Assembly: GCA_007258455.2 (NCBI GenBank)
Contig: VDFB02270651.1
Span: 704,717,360-704,781,359 of the forward strand
From: Sequoia sempervirens
Taxonomy: Eukaryota > Streptophyta > Pinopsida > Cupressales > Cupressaceae
DNA: 64,000 nt
Direction: 5' to 3'
Below are positions 1 through 11,879 of the stretch, piece by piece. Positions within the stretch are counted from its first letter, which is position 1. Each line of letters opens with the position of its first letter. A model generated the notes under the pieces. The model ran no database searches. It worked only from the letters and a program-made list of their open reading frames with translations, and had not been told where the DNA came from. The position numbers and the translations under genes are program-made.

Positions 1-2
1 AG

Positions 3-1545
3 TATTGCCTGATTTCCAAGATTGAGCCTAAAGATGTAAATGAAGCTTGCAATGATGAACACTAGATGGAAGCTATGAAAGAAGAACTAATGAAAATTGA
101 TAAGAATGATACATGGATACTTGTTCCCAGACCTAAAGACAAAAATTTGATTGGTACTAAATGGGTCTTTCAGAATAAGTTGAATAAACAAGGTGAAGTG
201 GTCCAAAATAAAGCAAGACTAGTATGTAAAGGGTATTCACAAATGGAAGGTATTGATTTTGAAGAAACCTTTGCCCCCGTTGCAAGAATTGAAGCTATTA
301 GATTATTTCTTGCTTATGTTGCATATAAGAACTATAAATTCTATCCAATGGATGTAAAGTCAGCTTTTCTAAATGGTGAGCTAGAAGAAGTATATACTAA
401 ACAACCAGATGGATTTCAATTGATTGACAAGAAGGACATGGTTTTCCGATTAAAGAAAGCTCTATATGGACTCAAGAAAGCCCCTAGAGCCTAGTATGCT
501 AGAATGGATAAATATTTACTAAAGCTCGGATTCAAAAAAGGTACTGCTGACAACAACTTGTATTTCAAGTTGGATCATGACAAAGAGTTGATTATTAAGG
601 TCTTTGTTGATGACATTATTTTTGGAGGAGATGATAATCTATGTATGAAGTTTGCTGATGAAATGAAGAATGAATTTGAGATGAGTATGATTGGAGAGAT
701 GAAGTTATTTCTGGGATTACAAGTTACTTTGTTAGACAAGGGAATTTTCATATCTCAATCCAAATATGTGAAAGAACTATTGAAGAAGTTTTGCATGGAA
801 GACTCAAAGCTTGTTGGTACTCCCATGGTGACTGGATGCAAGTTAACTCAGAATAATGATTCTCCTAAGGAAAATCAAACAAGATATAGGTCAATGATTG
901 GTGGATTGCTCTTTAACTCATACCAGACCAAACATTATGAATGTTGTATGTATGGTTGCTAGATTACAAGCTGATCCAAAAGAATCTCATGTGACTGATG
1001 TAAAGAGAATCTTCAGATATCTAAAAGGAACAGTTGATTTTGGACTTTGGTATCCTAAGGATGATGATCTTACTTTGAGTGCATATATTGATGTAGATTG
1101 GGCAGGAGATGTAGCTGACAAGAGGAGTACTAGCAATGGTGCCTTATTCCTACAGAAGAAGCTGGTGTCTTGGTTGAGCAAAAAGCAGAATTCCATTTCT
1201 CTATCTACTGTTGAGGTAGAGTATATTGTTGCTGCAAATAACTGTACTCAAGTGATGTGGATGAAATAGATGTTGAAAGATATCAGAGTAGTATATGATG
1301 AACCTATTGCAATATACTGTGACAACTCAAGTGCAATTAACATATCAAAGAATCTGGTGCTACACTCTAAGACCAAGCATATATCAATCAAGTTTCACTT
1401 CTTGAGGGAGAAAGTGAATGAGAAAGAAGTCGGACTAGAGTATGAGCCTACCAAAGAATAGGTTGCAAAAATTTTCACTAAGTCATTGCCAAAGGATACT
1501 TTTGAGTATCTCAGAGGGATGATATGGGTGATTACCCCTCCTAAT
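3..1545 (+). pseudogene. Copia pol remnant: reverse transcriptase and RNase H
   Basis: This is the 3' end of a Copia polyprotein that would copy element RNA into DNA. The RT opens with the plant Copia signature around [13 protein letters not shown] and [20 protein letters not shown], then [11 protein letters not shown] and [11 protein letters not shown]. The catalytic motif VFVDDIIFG is intact near 604-630. RNase H follows with DVDWAGD near 1090 and YCDNSSAI near 1315, and the tail with KTKHISIKFHFLRE matches the Copia C-terminus. Breaks are TAG at 63-65 and 492-494, a frameshift near 900-960, TAG at 1267-1269 and TAG at 1459-1461. At least two stops stand where family members have Trp and two where Gln is expected. 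The gene is dead. Confidence 0.95.
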
Positions 1546-1697
1546 ATGAACTAGAGATGCATTTATTTGCAATTTGTGTGCTTCATAGATATTTCTTGAT
1601 CCGGATTAATGTTTCTATGGCTGCTACTCAAGGGGAGTAGTCAGATGTGTAGATATGTGGTTCATAGGTTGTATGTGGGAAGCTAATTCTTATATTT

Positions 1698-1851
1698 TCC
1701 ATTGATGTCAAAGGGGGAGAAGAGCAATGTGAAAAATATTTTTAGGGGGAGAAGAGCAATTGAGCAAAAGAGTTAGAACCAAAGGGGGAGTAAGTGTAGC
1801 TGTGTTGATGGTATTTTTCACATCATGTGTTGCCATCAATGCCAAAGGGGG
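1698..1851 (+). other. Cluster of polypurine-tract-like motifs before the 3' LTR
   Basis: Four G-rich motifs of the type AAAGGGGGAG occur at about 1698-1719, 1744-1752, 1781-1790 and 1831-1851. The first and last are preceded by CCATTGATGTC or CCATCAATGCC. One of them, most likely the last, would prime plus-strand DNA synthesis. Several spaced copies are also present in the Copia at 8820-10547 and, in minus orientation, near 31000. Multiple tracts are a known trait of SIRE-type elements. Confidence 0.7.
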
Positions 1852-1855
1852 ATAT

Positions 1856-3106
1856 TGTTGGATGTTTTTGTTGTGTTGCTGATATGTGGTTGTCATTGAT
1901 GTCAACACTATTAGAAATTATTGTATTGAAGGTTGTATATGTCGAGGATATTGAGAAAATTGTTAAAGGAAGAGTTGTAGGTTACCAGTGGAACAATTAA
2001 GATCATGAAGGTTTCTTGTTTTGTACATTGAATATTAGTTGTTGTGGACTAAATGGTTTATTGTTGAGAGTATCTAGTTCATCTATCGGAAGTTTTAGAG
2101 GTCCATGTGAAGATTTAATCGTGCTATGAACAGTTGTGTTCTGACAGTATTTGTGTGGGTTCTGTCGGTGTTCTTGATTGAATTTTATGTGATTATGGTA
2201 ATTTTTGTTGTTGCAGATGATTCTCTATTGATTCTTATTGTTTGTGGATGCTTCTAGATCATTCTCTATTCTTTGTGTATGTCCACATTGATCGGTGTGT
2301 TCGTGGTCGAAGATTTTTCTCGATATGTTTGGGTTTTCATGTTCTTGGCCGACATGATGGTTGTAACATGTTGCAGATACTTGAAGATTAAAATTTGAAT
2401 GTTTGGAACGCTCGAAGATATTGTTTTGGGTCTCATCATAATACTATCCGATGGTGTTTGATTCACATTAAAATTTATTTGTAAATTTTGGCTGACATTG
2501 TAAATATGTTTTACATTTTTGGCCGACTAAGTTGATGTATTTCATGTTACAGATATATAAGATTGATTTTTTGAGTGAAGCTAGTGTGTTTATGAAGTGA
2601 AGAAAAGACAAATAAGAGAAAGTGTGTGAATATTGATCTATTCATTCGATTGTAGAGCTGAGTGAGAAGAAGGTTGAGCGAAGTGTGAAGAAGGTTTTTT
2701 GTGCTTAACTGGAACTGTTATCAAGCTTGTGTAGAAGCTATTTTCTTAGTTCACACCCTATGGATCTAATCCAAATTACTTTGTATTATTAGGAAGTGAC
2801 CCCTCTTGTATTTGAGCAATGGGCTCTAGGAAGTGTGCCTGAATGCATGTGCATTCCCATTATTATTCTCATTATACTTTTAACAGGGTATAATATTGTG
2901 GACTAACATCCACCATGGTTTTTCCCCTAACAGGGTTTCCATGTAAAAAATCTTGGTGTTCTCTATGTTTGTGATGTGTTGATTGTTTATGGTTTATTGT
3001 TCATTCATCAGATCTAAGATTAAGTTAAGTAAAGTTTGAAAATTTTAATATTCTGTGACAACTGATTCACCCCCCCTCTCAGTTGTTTTTCCTTGTTTTT
3101 CCAACA
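1856..3106 (+). repeat. Copia 3' LTR (1251 bp)
   Basis: The LTR starts TGTTGGA and ends TCCAACA, a perfect 7-bp terminal inverted repeat. Inside are TTGTCATTGATGTCAA at 1890-1905, a block with CCACCATGGTTTTTCCC near 2910, and the terminal GATTCACCCCCCCTCTCAG just before the end. These three landmarks recur in every other Copia LTR of the window. The left boundary follows the last purine tract; the right boundary abuts the Gypsy gag. Confidence 0.9.
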
Positions 3107-4767
3107 GTGTTTTGTATGTTTTGAACACATTTGTTATTTGTTACACCATTTTTTACAACTTTTTTGTTTTTGGACCAATATCTAGGTTTATCATTGGAGG
3201 TTTGGTTATTATCTTTTTGGTCCTTATAAATTTTAATTACCCATTCTACGATTAAAGCTTTTTCAATGGTTAACCCTTTTTCAATGACATCATCAAATGT
3301 TGTGACACATTGTAGTCTTAGATGTAGAGCAATTTTTGGGTGTATATTTTCAATGAATTTGTTAACCATTTGTTTTTTGGTACTTATAAGGGGAATCTGC
3401 TTGCAAGGTTTCACCATCTTTGAAGGAATGGGACAAAAAAATTTCCATTGTTTTGTTTTGTTGTGCATAACTTAGCAAAGTTTATTTCTTGGTCAATGTT
3501 ATATGAAAAGTGTGTTACAAATGTTCGGCCAAGTCTGCAAAGGACTTAATGGACCCATGAGGTAGCTGTGTAAACCATTCCAAGGTCATACCACAAAGGC
3601 TTTTAGGGAATAACCTCATGAGGTATAAATCATTGTAGGCCAGTTCTTGGCATTGAACTCTGAATTCTTTTAGGTGTTTGATGGGGTTACTCTTCCCTTT
3701 ATACTTGTCAAAATTTGGGATCTCATAATCTTTAGTGAAGGGGACAACTAATATGGATTGGTCAAATGGATAAGGACATATGTATTCATATCTAAAGGCC
3801 TTCTTAGCTTGACCACTTTGGATTCCTTGAATCATGTCTTTCATTTTTTGCAACTCTTGGGCAAGGTATTGATCTTGTGAGGGTGGTTGGCTATATGTGT
3901 ATTGATAGGAGGTTGTCGATGGGGGGTTATTGATATTGAGATTTTATTATTGATTATTTGGAGGAGGTGGAGGTGGAGGATTGCTATGTTGGGTATGAGT
4001 GGTAGTAGTGTTGATTTGGGGGTTAGAAGTGAATGTGTTATATGGAGGTAAGGATTGATTTTGGATGATTTTTTGTTGGGGATTAGGATCATTAGGGGTT
4101 TGGGATATGTTTTGTGAGGAAATGCAATTGGTATGGATAGATGAGGTGGGGTGAGGTTGTGTGGTTATAGTTCGATTGGTGGGGGCATAAGTGACATTAG
4201 CAATGGGGGAATAGTGACCCTTAGGTGTGATGAAAGTGGGGGTATGCTATTAAGGGGTTGTGTTGTGTTTGTGGAGAGGGGGACATTAGTGTTTATGATG
4301 AGGGGTGTTGTGGTATTTGAGGAAAGTGGTGGGTTGGTGTTAGATGAGATTATGTTTATGGAAGAGGTTGTGTTTGTTAATGGAGGGATATTAGGTTGGT
4401 TTGTGTTGGTGGAAGAGAGGATATTGGTGTTAGGTTGAGACCCAACAAGATGATCAAATAAATTATTGGATGATGAAGGGTTGTTTGAAGGATCAGTATT
4501 CCTTTCTTCTAGGATTTCATTAGTAGAAGGTATTTTAGCCCCTTGTGCTAGGAGGTTAAGTACAATGTGTTCTTTGTCAAGAAGAATAATTCTTAACATC
4601 GTTTGTTGATTATAGGGGTCATTGGAAAATTCCCTTAGTCTAGGAGACTCTTCGAGAGAATCTACCATTTCTTCATGAGGAGTGGGTGGTTGAGATGAAG
4701 CGGTGTTGAAAAAGGCTTCTTTATGAGAATCCATTAATTTCTTTGCTTGAGATCTAGTGATTTGCAT
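3107..4767 (-). pseudogene. Gypsy gag, decayed and interrupted
   Basis: Gag forms the capsid particle of the element. The start chosen is the ATG at 4765-4767, giving MQITRSQAKKLMDSHKEAFF. About 60 residues later comes a long Ser/Thr/Asn/Pro-rich linker that includes a run of prolines near 3965. The retrotransposon gag domain follows at about 3515-3815, recognisable by IPNFDKYKGKSNPIKHLKEF, LMRLFPKSLCGMTLEWF and SIKSFADLAEHL. A further downstream piece (3079-3468 in a shifted frame) has FIENIHPKIALHLRLQ, typical of the capsid C-terminus, then a Lys/Asn-rich tail. Several stops and frameshifts separate these pieces. The Copia LTR cuts the gene at 3107 before any zinc knuckle. Confidence 0.85.
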
Positions 4768-7259
4768 GCAAAGAAAGGATCCTTTAAGAGATATAGGATA
4801 TGGACTTTGGGCTAGATTTGTACTTGGATTTGTGATAGAATGATAAGGCTTGGGTGATAAAGGTTGTGAGTTATGATTACCTTAGGGTCAATTTGAGATA
4901 GTTCATTTTGATGAGGTGATTAAGGATGTTGTGTTTGGGATGGTAAGATAAGATGGGAGGATTGGATTGATTTGATGTCAAGGGTTGTGACCTAGATCCT
5001 TAGGATGGATGATTTATGATTTTCTTACTTAGGATAGTTAATTTACTAAGCAGGGATAGATGAGGAATTATTTTGAAAAATTTAGCAAAAGGTAGCCACT
5101 CCTTAGGCTAAATTATCCAAAAAAAGGGGTGATCTAACTAAAGATGTAACTTAAGATAGGAAAGTTCTTAATCTACCCTTAGATTAGGAAGAATGATGGG
5201 GGATCTAGATTGACTCCTAATGAAAAAATTGGTTTGAAGTGGATGATGACGATTGAGGATTTAAAGGATGTATCCTAAGGTTGGATTGGGATAATCATGA
5301 TTAGAAGGATAAAGATGATGATGGGAGATAATGGTATCAAGTCTAAGGTATGAGGATGATGGGTGGTTCTAAGTTTTTCCTAAGTCCAAACGGGAAAATT
5401 TGAATTATGGGGAGGGTGGGTGTTTGATAATGACAAGTTTTAGGTAGGATAATGGTGTAATTAGTGATCAGAAGATGGTAGAGTTGTAGATTTATGCTAG
5501 ACTAGACTAGGGAGGCCTAAGAGGCCACAGTAAGGGACTTGGGTTTTGTGACAGAACAAAGGCACAATTTTAGGAAAATGTAGGTGCAACAGGTTTTAAC
5601 CAAGGTGTAGAGTCTTAGGCACAACAGTTTCTGATGGAGGTGTAGTAGGTTTTGTCTTAGGTGCAATTCTACAGTCTGAGTCTTTTTGGCAAGATATTTT
5701 AGCAAACAATAAAATACATTGGCTAATTTTGGAATTTTTTGATGTTTTCAAAGGGTATAGCCAAATCCTTAGCCCTTTGGCTGATTCATCTTCACGAGTT
5801 TTACATAAAAAGACACTTCAAGCACTTGATCACAATCCCTAAGCTCAAGTAGGTTTATATATTAATGTGGGCTCACCACCCAAGCAATCTTGGGTTAATA
5901 CTCCTTGAAACTCGAGTGGTTCTTTGCTGCACCCTTTCTTGCAAAGGTAGATAGCTAGAGATCCAATGGCACAGGGTCATCAACAGATGTCACAAGCTCA
6001 CCTTTTATCTCTACTTGGGAACTATCAAAGTTCTCCACAAGGATTTCTATCTCCACCTAAGGAAATACATGGTAACTTAAGGGTATGATCTACATCCCTT
6101 GCACCACACTAACCTACATTCGATGGCATTCTAAGTTTATAATTTTTTTCTAGGGAGTCCTTGATATACACAAGGTACATGAAGCCCAGACCGTGAACAC
6201 TAGTCTATCACAAGCATGGATTAGGAGCTTGAGCGAGGTACCAAGAGCTCAGACAAACCCTTCACTCCTAGCCTTGAATTACCCTAGGCAATCAATGCTC
6301 TGCCAATTATGATTCAACTAGATTGGGGTACAAATTTGGTTCTCCCCCCTTTATATACCCCGTCAATACACATGGTTGGGATCATCCCCTAGGGTGATGA
6401 AATCCCTAGGAAAGCCCCCTAAAAGGAAAGACACACTAGGTTTTTCTGATCCCCAAGATCGCACGAAGCTCGAGGGGAGAGCATACACACAAAATAGTGA
6501 CCTTATGTTTACCTAAAAAAATGATCTAAACAAAATGAAGAGATGTAAATATTTTTGATCCCAAAGATCACACTAGGTGCAATGGGAGAGAATATGTCCA
6601 TTACACCCTTCCAAACATGCCAAACAAGTTAATTTCCCACTACTCTAATTTAGTGCCTAAATTAGTGAGAAAAATAAAATTTCTTGGTCAAACATCCTAC
6701 AAAACCATAGATTAGTAGTTTATGATATCAAACTTTGACAATCAAACAACTACACCACTTGTTAGTTTACATGTTAGCTCAAAATATTCAAATCAGAACG
6801 TAGGTATAGTTTTATAGAGAACCAAAATGCAAGTGCCGAAAGACATAATTTTAAAATTAGCACAGAAAAAAAAAAGCATAACAGAGTAAACAAAATGATG
6901 CTTGTGCAATACTAAGTGTAATAATGCTATATAAGATTAAATATTGATGATGTAAATTACTTTAGGCTACCTATTGATATATTCCCGAATGATTAACTAC
7001 TAGAAATGACAAAATGTGCCAAAAAATTTCCAAGAAAAGATTGAACTAATTATTCTAAATAAAAGCACTATTCTGTTATCAGAATGAAACCTATGTTCAG
7101 AGGCCTGGTTAGCTTAGTTTTATGCCAAAAACCACAAAAAGGATTACTTTAGTCTAACCAAAAGATGTAAATGATTAAGATTTTTTCAAGTATACAATGA
7201 TATTAAGCAACAAAACTGATTAAGTGTTAATTAAATGGTTTCAATCTGTCTAAGAATAG
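4768..7259 (-). other. Gypsy 5' leader, no gene seen
   Basis: About 2.5 kb between the gag start and the presumed LTR end. I see only short, stop-ridden ORFs and no protein family. Runs of GATGATGGG and TTAGGATGG words give it a mildly repetitive look between 4890 and 5480. No primer-binding site could be identified, so the LTR/leader boundary is approximate. Confidence 0.45.
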
Positions 7260-8166
7260 AGGTGACGTTCCTGTGAACGGATGCACCAAAATTCGCTACA
7301 CAGGTGCCACGACAAAGGTGTCACAAGTCGCAACAAAAGGTAGCATTTTTCAACGGAAGCATCGAAAACCAGTCACGGCCCAACTAGCTCAAAATTTCAT
7401 AAAAAATGTGAGTTATTTTTCCTTTAAGTTAATTTTAAGAGACCCAAAATGAAATGTGAGGTGATAAATAGAGATCTTGATTAGCCTATGTGAATTTTAG
7501 ATTAATTTTAAGTAGTTGTTCTTTTTATATTTTCCCTTTAATGTGAAAGTTGAACTTGTAGTAAAGCAAAGAGAAAAGCAATTAAGTATTAATTAGTGAT
7601 AACAACTATAGCAAAGTTATGAGCCTAATAAAAGTTGAACACAACCCTAAATGTCATAGAAAAACCTACAAAAACCATAAAGTGATTAGGACAATGGTTA
7701 GAGCAACAACTGAAAATGCGAGCGTTGAAATCATGCACGCAAGCGCTATAGGTTGCTACCAAGCATTGGAAGGTTTGACATGGGTGTAGTGGACTTGAAC
7801 ATAGGCATCGTAAGTCATGAAAAAGGCACTGTAAGTTGCAGTGGAAGTGTGATTTAACAGTGGCCAAACCTGCAAAATCTTAAAAAAACACACAACTTTG
7901 ACAAAAATTGTTAGAAGGGACGTGGGTCCCACCGAGCATGCCAAATGTGGAAGGGTTAGAAATCTTAATCAAAATCATAAATCATTAAGAAAATGAAGCA
8001 TTAAGTACAAACACAATTTATTCCTTTGATTTCCTCCTTGATTGAGCTTCAAGATGCACCCAAGTCTTGTTGATTTTTCTCCAAAGTTGAAATGTGGATT
8101 TCTCACAATTGCACCAGCATAATATTAACACAATTCAAGATGCTCAAATAAGGGGATGAAGGCCCA

Positions 8167-8173
8167 ATTTATA
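8167..8173 (-). promoter_or_regulatory. TATA box of the Gypsy LTR
   Basis: On the minus strand the sequence reads TTCTATAAATTGGGCC, a good TATAAAT core about 650 bp into the LTR. Transcription would run leftwards towards gag. The palindrome at 8314-8339 lies about 140 bp upstream. Confidence 0.6.
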
Positions 8174-8313
8174 GAAAATTGGAGGGTAAAATGGAGGGTT
8201 GGGATTGAAAGCTAATGAAGGGATAGGATTGAGTGTGGAGGTGATGCATGGATCAATAGATGTGGCCTATTAGCATTGTGACAAGTGCCACAATTAGGTG
8301 CATGAAGAGTGAG

Positions 8314-8339
8314 GTGTGCTCACACATGTGTGAGCACAC
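8314..8339. repeat. Perfect 26-bp palindrome in the Gypsy U3
   Basis: Each base from 8314 to 8326 pairs with its mirror from 8339 back to 8327 without mismatch. The centre is CACATGTG and the arms read GTGTGCTCACACA. It contains nested E-box-like CACATGTG and TGAGCACA words. Its position upstream of TATA suggests a dimeric transcription-factor site or cruciform, but function is inference. Confidence 0.85.
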
Positions 8340-8821
8340 ATTGGGATGACACCTCATTTAATTTTGGAGGCTATGTGTAAGATAGTGGAGGTAGGTGGGA
8401 TTTGTGGCATTAATGAGATAAGATTAGGGGGATGAGGATGAATTTTAAATTGGAGAATGTTAGTAATGATGGGGGTTAGGATAGTTAATTGGAGATTAGT
8501 TAGTATAATTAGGTGGATGAGGTTAACAAACCATGGGTTTACTAACCTAGGTGGAGTCAAAAGTTGGAGAATGGGCTAATGGAGGTTAGTTCATTAATTA
8601 ATCAGGGGTTAATTGATGTAATTGGATTTTAGAAAGAAAGGGGATTTAAGTGGGGTTAATTAAATAACAAAAATTATTTAATTAACTAGAAGAACTAAAG
8701 GTTTTGGTAATGAAATAATTAATTAAATAAATATATTTAATTAATTAGAAAGGAAGAAATGAGGTGAATTGATTAAATAAAATTATTTAATTAATAAAGT
8801 CAGACTTTGGGTGACTACAGG

Positions 8822-8893
8822 TTGCTTGCGGAGGCCGAGAAAGCATCAGAACGAGGAATACAAGCCTGGAAAGACCAACTAAAGAAGTTGTAG
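8822..8893 (+). pseudogene. C-terminal tail of a Copia extra ORF
   Basis: An open frame enters from the Gypsy junction and ends at TAG 8891-8893. It reads LLAEAEKASERGIQAWKDQL followed by KKL. The sequence is charged and alpha-helical, coiled-coil-like, and does not resemble the Copia RNase H tail seen at 1460-1545. It is followed directly by purine tracts and the 3' LTR. In SIRE-type elements an extra, envelope-like ORF occupies this place, and the minus-strand relative at 31190-34610 has such an ORF. The assignment is therefore by position and helical character; the fragment is too short for a family call. Confidence 0.5.
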
Positions 8894-9012
8894 GCATCAA
8901 CCACCTCCAGTTGACTTATATTTCATTATTTCATTCATTTTTCTATCTATTTTTAGATTGCTTGTATATATGTAGACATATAGAATTGCATTTTTTCTCT
9001 AGTATGTGACTC

Positions 9013-9231
9013 AGGGGGAGTCAATTCTTTTCCCCAACTATGTACATATGATTACATCATTTAGGGGGAGTTCCAACAATGAGGTAGAATAGGAGTATAT
9101 AGGAACCCTTTTCCATTGATGTCAAAGGGGGAGAGTGGAACATGTTAAAAGGGGGGAAAGAAAGTAATAAAGGAAAGCTCTTGGAGAGTGTTGGAGAACA
9201 TGTTGCCATCAATGACAAAGGGGGAGATTGT
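9013..9231 (+). other. Five polypurine-tract-like motifs
   Basis: AGGGGGAG-type motifs lie at 9013-9020, 9063-9070, 9124-9132, 9151-9160 and 9217-9226. The third and last are preceded by CCATTGATGTC and CCATCAATGAC, the same arrangement as at 1698-1851. The last is about 20 bp from the LTR start and is the best candidate for priming plus-strand synthesis. Confidence 0.65.
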
Positions 9232-9248
9232 CATTAATGATGCAGTAC

Positions 9249-10547
9249 TGGAAACATGAGCATGATATGTACATAATACATGATATAGTGTTGTCATTGA
9301 TTTCAAATTTTTTTTGGATCATCCTAACATGTTTTAGAGGTATTGTGGAAGACATTTGTGCAAGTTGAGTTGGTCTAGAAAGTGCAGATATGTCAAAATT
9401 TGACTAAGTGTCAAACCTGCCAATTCAAGGTTACAAAGTATCAGTTTTTGGGTCTTCACCACTCCGCGAAAGAAGATTTTGATCTATGAATCTAACCTAA
9501 CTTTTTTTGTTATTAGAATATTCTAAATCCAATATTTTGTCTAGTTTGGCAAAGTATTTTCTTGAGATATGAGTGGCAGAGTTCCATCTAGTATAATACA
9601 ATCATTTTTTGTAAAGTGTGTCGGTGTGGGAGATTCCACACTCTTCTGTAGATGAATCTTGTGTGTTACAATGCTAAAGATAAGCTGCCAGATGTCCATT
9701 GAGTAGGAATAATAGATGGCACTGTGTAAATATTGTGAATTTGGTGTACAGATAAAGGTTTGTTGGTTTAGGTATTATTTGTGGCCAACCTAGCATGTTT
9801 GATGTTTTGCGAAGAATGAATATATTTTTTTCCTTATGTAGGATCTAGTATAGATCCATCCTGGCCTATCTTAAGGTGATTTGAATTTTTATTATGGCAC
9901 AAAGTTTAGATGAAGTGTTTTTCTGACAAGTTAAATTTTTTGTGTTACATCCAATTAGGTTGAACACTTGATGTGGATATATATAGTGGATTGATTTTGA
10001 TGTTTTGGGATGATGGGTGAATGTAGAGAGATAGATGACATGTATGGTGTTCCACCTACATGTGTATGATGCCAATTTGATAAAAAAAATATGAATAGTG
10101 TTGCAAAGTGTGTGAATACAGAGCAATGCAAAGTATTGATCTAGATCGGTGCCAAGTTTGTTATTATACTTCATTGGAACTGTAATCCAACATATTGTAG
10201 ATGAATTTGTATTAGTTCAAATAGGTTGTAAGCCACCAATTCTTTCATCTATCTTATTATGTGTGGGAAGTGATTCCACTGGACAGTAAGTCCACCTTCA
10301 GTGGGAACTTTTGTAATATACTATATCCAGATATAATATATTGTGAGCTAATCCTCACCGTGGTTTTTCTCATTTTGGGTTTTCCTCATAAAAATGTTGG
10401 TGTTCATGTGTTATGTGATTTTGTGGATGTATCATGCTTTCCTTTCTTACATCAGTTGAATGTTCCTTAATAATTGGATGGCTAATGTTTGAATGGTTCA
10501 ATAAAATATTGATTCACCCCCCCTCTCAGTATTCTGGGTGTTCAACA
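9249..10547 (+). repeat. Copia 3' LTR (1299 bp)
   Basis: It starts TGGAAACATGAG and ends GTGTTCAACA. Internal landmarks match the other Copia LTRs: a GTTGTCATTGATTTCAA variant near 9290, CTCACCGTGGTTTTTC near 10355 and GATTCACCCCCCCTCTCAG near the end. Sequence after 10547 is unrelated AT-rich DNA. The matching 5' LTR is not in the window. Confidence 0.85.
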
Positions 10548-11849
10548 AATATAATTTAGACCCTTGATGTTGAGGTAATCTATACCATTGATTGTGCCTT
10601 AGGTTTGTTGTCCTTTCTTATAGAGGTAGTATTCTGTCATTATGAAAGGTTTTTGAATTATAATTATTGTAACCAATAATTTTTAAATCAATACAAGCAA
10701 GCATTGAATATATTCTACTTGTGGGTTTCTCATGTTTGCATGGTTCCTTTTCTTCAATATTAAAAAAAGTTTAATTATAATGATGCTGAAGTGTGAAGAT
10801 ATTTGATATATCTCTGGTTAATACCATTTTTAGCTTGTTGATTGTAAGTTGCTTTGTATGGTTAATTTGAACCTTATTTTTTATTAGTTGATTATTTATC
10901 TTAGTTACAATAGAAATGGGTATTTATATGAATTTTCATGATCTAAAAATCTTTTATCACATTTGAAGATTGCACTATTCCTATAGCATTGTGAGTTAAT
11001 ATTTGATTAAGAAAGAATTTTTTTTGTGAGGGATCCATCTATCTGAAGCATCAAACCATTATTGTCATTTTCCTTAGGGTTTATTAACTTAATCTCTTCT
11101 CAGCCTATCTTTTAACATTTATTTGAAAACTTGGGTTAGTTTGGGAAGAAAGCATCACTTAGCTTTCAAAGTTAGATGTTAAAGTTTATTTTTAGATCTA
11201 AAATCTAGAAGTTCAACTAGGGTTTCATATCAAGGTTCTAAATATTTACAACCTTATTATTAAATTCCATCTAGGTAATCGGAAGGCCCCTTGTTAAATA
11301 GAAAAATATTGAACCATTGATTCATTTTTGCAAGGTCAAGACCTGACTATCAAAGCCCTGGGGTAATCTTTATGAAGTCTTAGAGGTTAGATTTCCTTTC
11401 AAGATAGATAATGTACTTCATATTTTTTATGTGTTGTGATGTGAAAAAACACTTGTCAACACTACCTTAGGCCAAATGAGGGCTAGGAGGTGGGAAGGTC
11501 TATTTGTACGAGTTGACATCAACAACGAACCACACTTATGTCTATCAAAATATTCTCCTATGCAGCAAAAAAAAAATGTTTCTAATATATTTTATAAAAT
11601 TCTCAAAATATTCTTTGAGGCCCAAAATATTCTTCACTAAGTTCTCCTTTCTAGAAAAAGATTTCAATATGTTTCTACTAGCCAAAATATTTGTTGGCGA
11701 GGAAAACTATTTCCATTGGTAATGTGCATGGTTGATCATAGTAGAGGCCACAAGAAGAAAGGTGGTCGACAGTGGAAATGTCATGTGGTCCCATCATGTA
11801 GTCAAAGGCCAGTAGGCTTGTTGTAGTAGGGTACTGCATACCTTTTTTC
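10548..11849. other. AT-rich intergenic DNA, no gene seen
   Basis: About 1.3 kb with only short ORFs and no recognisable protein. Some of it may be the eroded 3' part of the minus-strand LINE whose endonuclease starts to be readable at about 11900, but I cannot read RT motifs here. Confidence 0.4.
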
Positions 11850-11879
11850 TATTTTTAATTTTTAATTTTCTATAAAAAA

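Larger units (their letters stand above)
1..3106 (+). mobile_element. Ty1/Copia retrotransposon, 3' part (RT, RNase H, 3' LTR)
   Basis: The window opens inside a plus-strand Copia element. Reverse transcriptase and RNase H are followed by several purine-rich motifs and a complete 3' LTR. Gag, protease, integrase and the 5' LTR must lie left of position 1. The LTR ends at 3106 and sequence of a minus-strand Gypsy gag starts immediately at 3107, so this element inserted into that Gypsy. The 5-bp target duplication on this side would be GTGTT (3107-3111); its partner is outside the window. The repeated purine motifs resemble SIRE/Maximus elements, but assignment to that lineage is inference. Confidence 0.93.
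3107..8819 (-). mobile_element. Ty3/Gypsy retrotransposon, 5' half (LTR, leader, gag)
   Basis: Read on the minus strand, the element begins with TGTAGTCACC at 8819. It passes an AT-rich U3 full of TTAATTAA-like words, a TATA box near 8170, a long leader and then gag (4767 downwards). It is cut at 3107 by the Copia at 1-3106; the remainder (end of gag, pol, 3' LTR) should lie left of the window. At 8820 the sequence switches to coding sequence of another Copia, so the Gypsy inserted there; its expected target duplication on this side is GGTTG (8820-8824). Confidence 0.82.
7260..8819 (-). repeat. Gypsy 5' LTR (inner boundary approximate)
   Basis: The outer end is clear: the minus strand begins TGTAGTCACC at 8819, next to foreign Copia coding sequence. 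The U3 holds stacked TTTAATTAA-type words (8590-8810), a 26-bp palindrome (8314-8339) and a TATA box. The U3 resembles that of the LTR at 51692-53100 in its TGTAG start, AT-rich TTAATTAA words and an inverted repeat placed before TATA. The inner end near 7260 is a guess based on a GC-richer stretch and the length of the other Gypsy LTR. Confidence 0.55.
8820..10547 (+). mobile_element. SIRE-like Copia, 3' end (ORF tail, PPTs, 3' LTR)
   Basis: This is the right-hand end of a plus-strand Copia whose left part was displaced by insertion of the Gypsy at 8819. It contains the last 23 codons of an ORF, a spacer with five purine tracts and a full LTR (9249-10547). The LTR starts TGGAAACATGAGCATG and is 1299 bp. 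The minus-strand Copia at 29599-51632 has LTRs with the related start TGGTACATGAGCATG and about the same length, so the two appear to be one family. Confidence 0.8.

Noticed and set aside
4151..4438. Gly/Val-rich plus-strand ORF
   Set aside because: Complement of the Asn/Thr/Pro-rich gag linker on the minus strand.
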